From Motacilla alba alba (lineage: Eukaryota > Chordata > Aves > Passeriformes > Motacillidae): DNA of 64,000 nt. The stretch spans positions 9,252,790-9,316,789 of the forward strand of contig NC_052017.1 in NCBI RefSeq assembly GCF_015832195.1. The letters are read 5' to 3'. A program made the translations under genes and the position numbers. The notes under the pieces are model-generated. The model was given only the letters and a program-made list of their open reading frames with translations, did no database searches and was not told the origin of the DNA. This document shows, one piece after another, positions 15,301-26,549 of this stretch. Positions within the stretch are counted from its first letter, which is position 1; every line of letters begins with the position of its first letter.

Positions 15301-16001
15301 TTTCACCCATTCACTTCCATTCTCTGACAACCAATTTTAATGGGAAAGGTACACAGCTGAATATGTGACAGATTAACCGGCATTTCTAGTTCTCAGGGTA
15401 ATCTTAAGCATTACAATTTCTTTGGATTTCCTTTCTATTACACATAATGCCACTCCATCTGCTAATACATTTATGTCACAGGAACAAAAAGAGAACACAC
15501 ATCAAGTATTGGAAATTCAGTACTAAAAGATACTTTTGAAGCCATATTGTTGTTACTCAAGCTCACCTTAGAGTAAGTATATCCAAGAGAGTAAAACTTG
15601 TTAGAGTTAATGAATTCACCTTTGCAACTTTCTTTCTTAGCAATTCCACATTGTCTGCCACTGAAATAATGAATGACATGCCAAGAAGGCCATTAGGTAG
15701 TTCTGGAGTAGAGCTTGGCATCTGGCTGTATCCATTCATCCAGGATTTCCCACAGTATCAATGGAGCTGCCTTTATGGCACCCATCCACCACTCCACATT
15801 GGCACCAGCCCCTGACAGAATACATTGCTGCTTAAGTAATGGGGTTTTTCTGCAGACTCACAGGTTATGTTGCTCTGGTTTTGCTTCTCTTTGCAGTAAT
15901 TTCTGTCCTGACCCTGACACTGTGGGGCTGTCACTCGAGCCTCTCCTGCTCCCAGCTGTGCCCTGCTTGCACCCTTCAGCCTAACCTGGCAACCTAACAC
16001 A

Positions 16002-16309
16002 GGCATCTGTCACCCTGATTGTTTAAGACTTTGCTAAGCCTTCTGATGTTTGCGTGCTTGTAACAAACTTTCTCACACACAGTTCTGTAAACAACTTATG
16101 TTTTGCATTCTTTCATGGAGGAGGAGAGAATTGATGGACTCTTGGTCTGTCCAGTGTCATTGGAGAGGTGGCACTGTCACCCTCCAATCCACTGTCACTT
16201 TTGGAAAACTATAAATGTTGGAGTCAGAAAATAAAAGTCCCTCTTTTTTGTTCACCTGGAGAGCAGCAGTGTCCATGTTGTCTTTTCGTGTCATATTACG
16301 ACAGGCATC
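16002..16309. repeat. 6-bp target-site duplication GGCATC flanking the solo LTR
   Basis: GGCATC occurs immediately before the LTR's first TG (16002-16007) and immediately after its last CA (16304-16309), with no mismatch. Confidence 0.85.
16008..16303 (+). mobile_element. Solo LTR of an avian endogenous retrovirus (296 bp)
   Basis: Seen: the element starts TGTC and ends GACA, and is bracketed by an identical 6-bp target duplication GGCATC at 16002-16007 and 16304-16309, which fixes both ends. A TATA-like CTATAAATG lies at 16209-16217 and a polyadenylation signal AATAAA at 16230-16235, giving plus orientation. There is no internal gag or pol sequence, so this is a solo LTR left by recombination between the two LTRs of a provirus. 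Known: I recognise the stretch around the TATA box and the CpG-containing end as a common songbird LTR. A 6-bp duplication is usual for class II (ERVK-like) elements. Inference: the perfect target duplication suggests a fairly young insertion. The exact subfamily needs a repeat library. Confidence 0.85.
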
Positions 16310-19300
16310 AGGCAAAGAGATGCTGATGGGATTGAGAGATCGCTTTATTCATCCAGTTGCTGTTGAACCATTGCCAAAGCGAGGCAATGAGAACAGACTA
16401 AACCCGTCTGAACAGGAGTGGTGATTGACAGAGGCAGACAGAAAATGAACCCACTGTGCCTGTTACTGCCTTTACCCAGCACTGGTGACAAACAGACTCT
16501 CAACTCCCACAAATCAGATAAAAGTCATAAAAAAATCAAACAACCACATCCGCTCATCACCTATTTTTTCCTTTTTTGACTGACTAGGAAGAAAAAAAAG
16601 GCAAAAAAACCAAACTGACCTCCCACAACACCTACAGGACATGAGGGATGTCCATACAAGTGCTGGATGTTACAGCCTTTTCTGACATGTTCTTGCATAA
16701 GCTCTCACTTTGAGCAAAATTTTAATTTGCTATTTTTTCATACTTCTTATTCTCTCAGAACAAGACTTCAAAGGATACAAAATATTCAAGAAAAGAAACT
16801 TTCTTCTCATTATGCATCTGTCTTGGATTTTCTTCCAGTCTTCTGGCACTGAAGTTCATTCACTTCTCCCAAGACTTTTGGCCCTTTCCTTACACAGGCA
16901 CCCTTGATCCAAAGGAGGAAACAGTGGCTCATGGAATAAAAATAGGGATCAACTCTATAAATTATTTTTCCCAAGTTCCTTGTACTTTTCCCTTATAAAA
17001 TGCAAGTTTCCTATTTTAAAAGTAAACACTCTTGTAAAAAGATGAAAATAAAATACTTGGTATATTTTAAAAGGATAAAAATATTATGGATTGATTTTAA
17101 CATAAAATAAGAGTTAAAGGCTGTTTACAGGAAAAAATATGTAGACCTTATTTCTGAATATATACAAAAACCCACATTGGGTTCCATTTTTTCACAGCTT
17201 TTTCCTTGAGAATTGCTGGTGAGTTATAATTATACAAAACATTATTTATCTTTCAGGTCCTTATAAGCTTTTAGAAATGCCTAAGCTACTCATATACCCT
17301 GATACTTGACTCAGAAGTCAAGACCTGATACAGTAAGATGTGGGGAGGGCTCCCCTGAACTTAAAGAGCAAATATCTGAAATCAATATTAGTTTGGATTA
17401 GCAATTAACCCCACACATTTCAGAATAGAGGCAGAGTATAAGGGAGTGTCACTGCAAACAGTGTCCAAAGTTTGCCTGTAGAGATCTGGTACGCTAAACA
17501 ATTCCTGTGCTTTTGACCTACCTGGCTGCTGCAGAAGACAGCAGGTAAATTTATCTGAGAACCCAACAGAAACAGCTTCTTTATGCCAGTCATGATGAAA
17601 CAAAAATAAAAGTTACTTACATCCCCCTGCTCCCCCATCAGGCTTTCTCCATAGGAGTCCCTCTCACATCTTCTCCTCACCCAACTCTGAAGCTCCTTCC
17701 AGTGCTTCAGAGTTCTTCAGCTATGGAGGCAAAACTAATTTTCACTGTTGGTGACACCCTGGGAAGGAAGGGTGAGGATGTACATGGGAAAGAGGCTTGG
17801 AGGAAGCCAAGGTTTCCCCAGGCTTTTATGACCTCTGGGATTCTCTCATCTCTTCCTCCCTCCTGTGCATGCCTCCAGGCTCCCTCCACAATCTTAAAGA
17901 ACCTCTTCTTCCCCACTCAGGATCTTTTTGCATCCCCACACTTGATTCGCAAGACAAAATGAATTGTCTTCTCTTTCCTCAAGTAGCAAGTGCTGCTCAC
18001 AGAGAGGATCCCAGACTCTGGCAAGGAGAAAAGGTGCCAGGTCACAGTCAGACTCTGCTCAGAGAAGGCGAGGACAGCATGGCCAGATGCACAACAACGG
18101 GGCTGAGGAGCTCTGGGGGACAGAGCTCACTGTGACCCAGGTGAAAGAAGAGCAAACCACAACTTCTGCTGCCCCTGTTCCCAGTGCCAAATTTGCTGCA
18201 AGGACAACTGAAGTCAGAACATCTCATTGCCCCCTTCTCAGCCTTGAGAGAATGAGATGCATTCCTCAGTTGAGTCTAAAGTCAATTCAGATATTGTCAA
18301 CAGCAAAAGATGTAATTCTGAGTTTTTTAAGTCTTACCCAGATTCTTTTCCACTTTCCATAAAAACGACCACTGATCAATATTTTCAGAGTTACTTCGAA
18401 AGCAGCAGTGTGAGATGGGGGGAGTGTCACTGCAAACAGAGCACAGACCAGCCCTGCCAGACAGCACGGCTCATGGGCACAGGCAGTAAACAAGCAGAAA
18501 TAAATCAGTCTGTTCCCCCATAAAATTGCTGCCACTTGAGTTGCAGTATCTCACCCACTGATACTGTAGATAATTTGGTTTCATCCTGATTACGACCTGT
18601 ATTAACACCCAAAGTAATAAAATCCCTCACATTCTCATTTTACTGAAGCCAAAGGACAAACCTTCTGCAGTGACATATGGCTCTGCTCCTCTGCAAGTAT
18701 GTTAGACTGCTTACAAAATCTCCTTGTCTAGCAAAGGATAATGCTTTTTAAAATAAATTACCTGCATTAATTTGTATTTTCCACCAAGAAAACCTCACAT
18801 ATCATCATAATCGTCTATCTGTACAGATATATGAGTTTCTCACATTGTTTGGACTTTTTTTCTCCTTTAATGGGGTGATTTTGGACTATGTCATTGATTA
18901 TATAGCTGTAACATGTAATTTTTTCCAGCACAAGAGTCAGCTTGGGGCTCTCAGACTGCAGAGCAATTTCTGCATAGCTCAAACAACATTAAGAACAGTC
19001 TAGGGGACATGAATTGAGATGAGACCAAGTTTTGCAGAACTTTGAAAACAAGAGGTATTTCATAGCTGATTACTTAAGTGCAACTTTCGACCTCAGAGGA
19101 TTTGGTATTACATACAGATTTTTTTTTTTTTAAATCCAAAAGCTTACTCTGTAGTGTGTGTATTGATACACTGTTGCATAAGCTTTGGGCTACTCACTTT
19201 GATTAAAGACTCTCCTGCTCTTTTCCAGGCTGCATAAATTCCTGTCCATACCCCTGCAAGATGACCAGCTGCTATGGAGAGAGTAGAGATTATTCTAGAT

Positions 19301-20088
19301 CTCCATCTAGGAGCAAAAACTTCCACCTCTGTGAGGCAGACAGAGACACAAAACCATGGTCCCCAACATCCTGCAGGAGATATCTATAAAGGGCTCCTTG
19401 TAGGATTTCTTTGTGGCCAGGGACCATATTTTATTTTTGTGTCATGAGAAAGTATTTCTCTGCTTGAAGAAGCAGGTTTACATTTTAAAAATTAGGCAAG
19501 AAAAGGTGAGAATAAAACTATTAATGCCTCCACTTGTTTTTCCATCTAAAAACTGTACTTCTGAAAATTGCCAATTTCAGATGAAGAAAATGCTGTTTAT
19601 TCCTTGTTTTTAATAAAACATCTTCTACCTGTGCCAACAACTTTTAAATAGCAAACAGGATGTGAACTGCATGACATACAAAAGTGGATTTTGTTTAGCA
19701 AATGCTTAATGTCATTGTCATGGTTCCTAAGAAGGCAGCTTGCAGTGGCCCTGAAATTTGCAATTACTGCAGCTTAATTAACAAATGCCCATTTCCCCTT
19801 TACATCCACTATGGAGACACTCAAGTTAAAAAAAGGGGGAAATATTTATTCCTGTACCACTGTACGTGAATGAAATGCATGATGAAAACCCCTCAGCCCT
19901 AGAATTTTGAACTATCATTTCCTTTGGTCTGTGATGATCTAATGAAGTCATTCTCCCCATAACTGGGGAGAAATTATAAGGTATTATTTGAGCCAGCTGA
20001 TCTGCATCATTTGTGGGAATCTTGTCTAAGCAAAGCAGGAAGGAACCACAACATTAACTTCACAAGCCATTGCAGCCCTGTGAAACCA
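16310..20088 (-). other. PTPRN2 intron between two LTRs; no exon seen
   Basis: AT-rich intronic sequence. It contains the two exact copies of a 20-base word at 17442-17461 and 18420-18439, a somewhat GC-richer patch around 17640-18240, and a T-run near 19120. Open frames here are short and unrelated to any family I know. Confidence 0.55.
17442..18439 (+). repeat. Pair of identical 20-bp direct repeats 978 bp apart
   Basis: GGGAGTGTCACTGCAAACAG is present at 17442-17461 and again at 18420-18439 in the same orientation. The flanks do not align well, so this is a short shared word, not an obvious element. It is unlikely by chance in 64 kb. Confidence 0.6.
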
Positions 20089-20606
20089 TGTCATGTTTTA
20101 ACAGCCAGAACTTAAGCGCCAAACAGCTGCTTTTCACTGCAAGAGATGGGGAAAGAGAATCAGTAGAGTAAAAGCAAGAAAACTCCTGGGTGGAGATAAG
20201 AACATCTAAATAATTGAAATAAAATAATAATGATAAATTGTAATGAAAAGAAAAAGAACAAAACCAAGAGAATTAAATCCAAGAAAGACTAATGATGCAA
20301 ATGCAAACACTCTCTCACCACCAACCAACTGATGTCCAGCCAGGCCCTGAGCAGCAGCTCCCAGGTTATGACCCCACAGGGTGTAGGACATGCCTGGGGC
20401 CACCTGGGTCCCCTCCCAGACTCCAGAGGTCTCCCAGACTCCCAGACTCCTCCCTGTGGGGTCGTATGAGGAGCAGAAGAGGCCTTGGTACTGTGCAGTA
20501 CTGAGAACATCCCTGAATTACCAGCACTGATTCCAGCACAGATCCATAACAGCCCCGTACCAGCTACTGTGATAAAATTTAACTCCAGCCAGCCCAAGCC
20601 AACACA
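20089..20606 (-). mobile_element. Old avian ERV LTR, minus orientation (about 518 bp)
   Basis: Read on the minus strand it runs from TGTGTTGGCTTGGGCTGG to GTTAAAACATGACA. I recognise this type as widespread in birds: the 5' part with GGCTGGAGTTAA, the pre-end block with TTTCAATTATT and TTCTTATCTC(A/C)ACCCA, then GAGTTTT, and a terminal block that in intact copies ends near GGTTAAACCACGACA. Ends are TG...CA. I cannot find a convincing target duplication, and the copy has many differences from the type as I remember it, so it is an older insertion or its flanks have decayed. No coding sequence is attached. Family name not assigned. Confidence 0.75.
20414..20453 (+). repeat. Short tandem CCCAGACTC repeats inside the old LTR
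   Basis: TCCCAGACTCC is followed after a short interruption by TCCCAGACTCCCAGACTCC. It is a local slippage expansion within the 20089-20606 LTR. Confidence 0.5.
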
Positions 20607-23600
20607 GTATGGCCTCTCAGAATTCAAGAATTAGTTACTGTGTTGGGAAAGAGCTACTTGGGGATAGAAAAAGAATTCTGTTAGACTGATATTTCCCACA
20701 GATTTTTGAGATGAAATAGCATTTTTTAAGCTCCAACTTTCTTCCCGTCTAAAATACGCCATTAACCTCTATGCCAGTCATAACTTATTTTCAATTATCA
20801 TGCCAACAAAATACATTGAGACAAGTAAATCTTTTTTGGCATCATATGTGAAGGGTAATATTTCACAGAACAACAAAATAATTTTAATCACTGATCTTAT
20901 TTCTGGGAGGGGAACAACCAAAATTTTGGGGCTAGTATAAATCTCTTGAGATATTTGAAATAAAGCCCAGAGAGAAGGCCTGACTTCTAATTGGGAATGC
21001 AGTGGATCCAGAGACACGAATGGGCACTAACTGCCTGATTATCAGCTTAGTGAACATGCATTGATAATTTGTACTCCAACATTAAGCACATCCATCAACT
21101 CTTTGCTACTGAGAAAAACAGTAGTGAAAGAGGGATCCTCTTCTGCCCAAACTTCTTTCAGAGCTCTCCATTTCTTCAGTTATAATAATTTCTGCCTCAA
21201 GTGTTTGGGTGGGGAGCTCTAACTGCAGGAGCAGAAAGACAATGGAGAAAAGAAATCTTAGACAACTTCAAACATTTGTAACAAAAACACTGTGTAAAAG
21301 TTTGACATATAAAGTTAGATTTACCATAACAAAATTGACATTAATAAAAAAAGAATTTGAGACATGGAATAGGACTGGTATTTCTTAACTGTATATTGAC
21401 CAATTTTTGCCCCACTAGTGTTCACAGAAATTTTTAAGTAAGGAAAAAAGTGAAAGAGTTTAAAAGTCAAATATTTCTAAAGCAATCATTCACCAAACAC
21501 ATCAATCAAAATTACAGGTAAAAATTGAGAGGAAACTTTTCTTACAGGTACTGTCAGTGAAAGAACAGTTTTTTTCCATTAAATTACTCAGCCTAAGCCA
21601 TGACCAAAATTTCACTAATATGAAGGCAAGTTGTCAGCAGAGTAGGAAGTCTTAATTATTGCAGAAATCTAGTAAATCCATACATCTTAACTTGTAACTG
21701 AAACAACATCCTAGAAAGAGAGATTAAATCAGAAGACTAACAGGAGATTTATAATTTGGAAAGTTTTGGGGATTTTTTAAGTCACAGTAAACAAGAAGCA
21801 GTCAAGTTGGCTACTTAAAGCTTGAAAATGAATTAAAATTTAAAAACAAAGCACTACCACTTTGGAAACCATTCCTCATCCAATGAAAACAAATTGATTT
21901 AATTTTGGAAATACAAAAGCCATTTAAACTGCTTCCACTGTGACTGGGTACTGCAGATTGCTTTAAGTGTTCAATAAACTATGAAACTATTAGCAGTCTT
22001 GCCATCCAAATATCCATTCATCAAATTGTCCCCCAGTAGCTTTCCTGTCTTAACCTCACAGAAACAGAGATGCAGCAGCATAATGTGGAGTAAAGAGAGA
22101 GGACTACAGCACAAAGACAAAAATCTGAAGGAAGGTCTCAGTAGTTTTCAAGTCCCCTCAATTTATTTTTCCCCACCAGTACATTACAGTTTCTGGTTGG
22201 GTAATACACATCTGATAATGACTTTCTCATCTACTGTAGAGTTTATGATAGAGAAAACATTAATTGCAGCTCAATAACAGACAGAGAGAACCAAAAATAG
22301 ACATTTTTGCCATTGAAAAATCACACAGTGTGCAGCTGTTCACAATCATACCTGTCCTGTTACTTCCAGGAAAAAACAATGATACAACTTTATCTCTGAA
22401 AGACTCCGTGAGATAATGCAGTCAAAAGTCTAAATACAATCTTCAGAGAGTTAACATTAAATAGAGTAAGTTAGGTACACATTTTAAACCTTATAATATT
22501 GCAAATTCTTTACTAACACAAATGTTTAGTGCATTACATTAAAAGCATTTTCCATTGTACCTTGAAGAGTTACGAGTCCAAACATGAAATGTTGTATTCC
22601 CTTACTCAGCCTCAACATCCACTGCAGTTACCAGCCTTAAATCACACTGATCCTACCACAGGGCACTAAAGGAACATGCTGACACAGCAGCAAAAGCTAC
22701 CAAATATTCTCAGCTTGTGCAAAGCAGCAGCCAAAGCTATTTCAGTAAAGACCAAATTACAATAAATTGTTTGGGACCATAAAATATATTTATTGTTCTG
22801 TCTACCTCTAGAGCAACTTTTGTTGCTGTTGCCATGGGGTTGGAGGGAATGAAGGAAAACTCTGTTTAAATTAAAGGCTTGGAATGTCATACAATGCAGG
22901 ATGACTTTTCATTAACAGGTTAATCAACAGCATCATAATTAGTTCACTTTCAGATTGTTCTTGTTTATTGAATGAGGACATATAACAATAAAAGCCTCTC
23001 ACAGTTCTTTATTACAAAGCATTTGTTCTAAGCACTAGAATAAAGAAAGAATATATTTTCTCATTCACTTTGGAAGAACCAATCCAACTCAAGAACTCTA
23101 ATAGTAGGTACACAATCTGGGAAAAAAACTTCTACATTATTTATTTAATTTAAAAAAAAAAGAAAAGGTTGAATGTCTTTAGTGCATCTATTCAAAACTA
23201 ATCATGGTAATTAAAAGGTATTTTTGTATATTATACATTTATGGTTTCCACGTGCATATAAACTTGCAGCTCCTTTGGAATATTATAAAGTAACACCTTC
23301 TTCCTTGGCTTCTTACTTGACAAAATGGATGTCAATAATTACTGCATGTATTTTTCACACACAAGCTGTCTTGAGACAAAACAAATCCCTATTTCATGCA
23401 GACTCATCACTTTTTCTCTGCTGCAGTGGATGCACTTTCATGTGAACCTTATAGTAAGGTTTTCTACTCATTTCTCCCATAGTCTCTGAGAAGCTACTTA
23501 GCCAGGACCACAACATCATCCCCCTGAAAACCATAAATATTTTTTCCTATTATGTTTACTGTCTAAAGGCAGATTGAGAGTCAAAAGACTATTAGTGCTT

Positions 23601-24437
23601 GTCAAATGCTATGAAGTCAGAAACAAAATGTTGTTCACAAAATTATTATTGTAATGCAACAGCAGTCAGGTGATGCAGAGTTTGTGCTGCAAACAGGGGG
23701 AAGAATTTTAAAAGAACATTTGAAAAAAAGAAAAGATAGAAAAACAGGAAAATAGAATGGCATCTTCTGCACAGAAAAACTTACAACTGCGAAGAATCAT
23801 CCAAAATAATGTTATTCAGAATACTCTTAAGATATCTACAGCTTTGCCTCCTACACTCAAGAAAATGCAGAGTGAATAGTCATTCATTGATGTCCTTGCA
23901 AAATTGGTATATTTTGAAAATATATTTGATTTGTGACCTCATGTCTTCAGCTTATGTACTATAAGACAGGATTACAGAAGTTTTCAAAAGAAAGACCCAA
24001 GAAGCATGAATATTTTAAGAAGCACAATTTTCCCAATCAGGGGATGGATTTAAAGTTTTCTAGTCTGTCTTCTTTTAGACACTCCTATCATTGCCTCAGT
24101 TAATTACCAAAATACCTCAGTAATTAATCTGATTGACCCAACTAACCACTGCTACACCGAGACTGTAGTCACTGATATTTAGGGAGACAAAGGCAAACAC
24201 CTTCTGACAGAGAATAGATGAAGGCCAAAATAAGCAAGTCATTGTTAAGCACTTCATTTTTGGAATGACATCTTTTTAATCAACTGGAATGCTAAGTAGA
24301 AGGTATCCTTTGACACCAGGAGAAAAGGTCCTGTCTCACTCAAATCTGGGGCTGCCCAATAATCTCAATATGGTTGTGTAGCCATCACTGCCAACTCATT
24401 TAACAGCTCTTTTCTTTTGACAGTTTATATTTGGTTT

Positions 24438-24502
24438 AACCACACTGCTTAAACTATTTTCTTACAATGCTTGCCCTGGTTCTGTGAAAGCCAAGAAAAT
24501 GC
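24438..24502 (+). repeat. 65-bp direct repeat, copy A
   Basis: It starts AACCACACTG and ends GCCAAGAAAATGC. It aligns to copy B (25545-25608) over its full length with two substitutions and one single-base gap. Similarity ends abruptly at the right-hand end and fades on the left. Confidence 0.85.
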
Positions 24503-25544
24503 CTGACCATTTTATATTACCTTTTGTTCATAAAAATAAAATCTATGCTTTTTCTTTGTCGGTGGTGTTTTGTTTCTTTTTCTTAGTAAAGGTGAAGAGC
24601 TAAAGAAAAAACTGTTATTCTATTTTTTCAAAAGCTGTAACCAAACATCTCAATCATCATGAAGTGAACCACACTCGTGAATGTCCCTTGACACAAGAAA
24701 AAGACAAACTATGATGGATTTAGAGCAGAGGCACACTTGCTGCAGTGTCCCTCCACACCAGGATTCATTTGCTTTCCACCTCATTGCCAGAACATTATCC
24801 CTTGGTGTTCTCTTCTTCTCTCCAGACCACACTGTCCTTTTCAGGCTCTCGTGTTTCATCATTCATCAGGCTCAAACCTTACTGAGACTCCCTAATGCCT
24901 TTATCAAACAGGCTGTACTTTTCCATGACCTCTCAAATGTTAAAAAAAAAATTTAGTGTAATACTATAGTGAAATAGGGAACATCTCTGAACATGCTGCT
25001 ATGTAGCTTAGCCAAAAGGTGTTAACAAAAAGGTCCACCACACACTGATAAGATACATGATAAAAACAATATCTCTAAAACACAAATATATTTTCATGGA
25101 ACTTTAAGCATGCTAGTTTAGCAGACGTGTTCAGAGTTACCCCAAATTATATATATAATGCCTACATGTCCAAAAAACAGCAGAAAAATAAGATTTGGTT
25201 GTATTTTTTACTTAACATATCTCATAAGGCTGAAGACTTCATATCACCTCAAATATTTCTGGGAGAAATACTGAATATTAAAAAAAAAGGCAACTCCTAA
25301 AATTTCATAATTTTAATTTTTCTTAATATCAGACTATTACATTCGATTTTAGAGATTCATCCATCTTATCACCACAAATGCATAATTTTGAATAGAGAGA
25401 TACCATATAACTATGGTTATTCTCCAGTGATGTCAAACCTTCCAGCACACACACCCCACATTCCCCCAATCAGCAGGGGGGGAGGTGGAGTCTTTTAATC
25501 AAAATTCTTGAGTTGAACACCAAAATGCCCTCAAAATCACTCAA

Positions 25545-25608
25545 AACCACACTGGTTAAACATTTTCTTACAATGCGTGCCCTGGTTCTGTGAAAGCCAA
25601 GAAAATGC
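25545..25608 (+). repeat. 65-bp direct repeat, copy B (64 bp)
   Basis: Same orientation as copy A, 1,107 bp away by start positions. Both share CCCTGGTTCTGTGAAAGCCA without mismatch. I recognise no transposon in it. It could be a local duplication or two copies of an undescribed short repeat. Confidence 0.85.
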
Positions 25609-26209
25609 ATTACCACAAGTTACAACACTAAAATGGAACTAAAGCTTCCTTGAGACAACACAGCAGAATTCTTGTCTGAGCTCTGAGCAAAAGCAGGTCT
25701 GTCCACAAGAAATAGCACTGTGCAGCAATCAGCAGCTCCAAAACTTATTTACTAGCACAGGACACAGGAATATAAAGGATTATCAATAGCTGGTGGGAGA
25801 TTTATGGCCGCCTCTCACAGCTGGTACTGAGCAGCACACTGCCAGTGAAATCTCAGCAACACTTTTCTGCCCTGCAGGAGCTGCACCCTGAGATTCTCCA
25901 CGAAAAGAACCCCCCACACAGAAGTTTTTACAGACAGCTGGGGCAGTGGATAACCACAGTTGCATTACCATGCTAAACATCTTCTCTTAAGTGTCGGAAT
26001 CCAGAACATCCCTCTGGGCGCCCTGGATGGCCAGAGCTGCTGGCAGGGGGCTCTGAGACCTTGGCATGCAGCCAAAGACACATGTGGGGTTTTGATCTTA
26101 GCCCATGGAGCAAATTACCAACTCTGCATGAAGAATTACAAGCCACACACACAAGTTTAGGTATTGTAGTAGAAGTAGTCACGAAGTGAAAGGAAGGATT
26201 TTTGAGTGC

Positions 26210-26270
26210 TGTACAGGGGGGTTTTAAGCCTTGTACGCAGGGGTCCAAGTTTTGTACATGGGGGTCAGGG
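26210..26270 (+). promoter_or_regulatory. Triplet of about 21-bp units in LTR U3
   Basis: TGTAC occurs at 26210, 26232 and 26253, each followed within a few bases by a run of four to six G. Spacing is 22 and 21 bp, about two helical turns. Retroviral enhancers are often short direct repeats in U3. The function here is inference. Confidence 0.5.
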
Positions 26271-26442
26271 GTTCTAAGATGGAGGGATTTGGGTGTGCCC
26301 TGTCCTCTTTCTTTCTCCTTCCTAGCCTCCATGTCTTTGGTGATGTTGGTACTTACAGATTGGTTTAGAGTAGAAAGTCACCATTCAATATAGATAGTAG
26401 GCATTGGGGAAAAAGTATAAACATGTAGTACGTAATGTATGA

Positions 26443-26449
26443 TATAAAA
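26443..26449 (+). promoter_or_regulatory. LTR TATA box
   Basis: TATAAAA within GATATAAAAGATGG, about 95 bp before the LTR's AATAAA. The position fits the U3/R junction of a retroviral LTR. Confidence 0.65.
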
Positions 26450-26543
26450 GATGGCACCAGCCCCCTGGGAGGGCAGAGTGCCTTTGTCTGAGCTGCTGAA
26501 CGGGCCACAGCAGTTCAGGAGAAGAATCTTTTAGATAACCAAC

Positions 26544-26549
26544 AATAAA
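26544..26549 (+). terminator. LTR polyadenylation signal AATAAA
   Basis: AATAAA in the R region of the 704-bp LTR, followed by about 146 bp to the LTR end. Confidence 0.6.

Larger units (their letters stand above)
1..16001 (-). other. PTPRN2 downstream intron, left part; no exon seen
   Basis: AT-rich sequence with stop codons scattered in all frames. The longest open frames (for example 152 codons at 1925-2383) have no recognisable domain, signal peptide or splice context. Contents I can name are two adjacent hairpins (881-928), an AT run (3278-3290), a CAAA tract (5730-5759), A-rich tracts (7228-7241 and 9304-9333), and four GC-richer patches (about 3890-4120, 9640-9950, 11500-11770, 13560-13900) that could be eroded repeats but match nothing I can name. 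I looked for the next PTPRN2 exon (DGVFGRC and the QDDYTQYV region) on the minus strand and did not find it. Intron status depends on the exon assignment at 32.2 kb. Confidence 0.6.
20607..25985 (-). other. PTPRN2 intron; no exon seen
   Basis: AT-rich intron sequence with no recognised mobile element apart from the 65-bp direct-repeat pair (24438-24502 and 25545-25608). Small A-runs occur at about 23151-23164 and 24942-24951. No frame shows family resemblance or convincing splice context. Confidence 0.55.

Noticed and set aside
25973..26332. 119-codon minus-strand frame
   Set aside because: It lies almost entirely inside the 704-bp solo LTR on the opposite strand.
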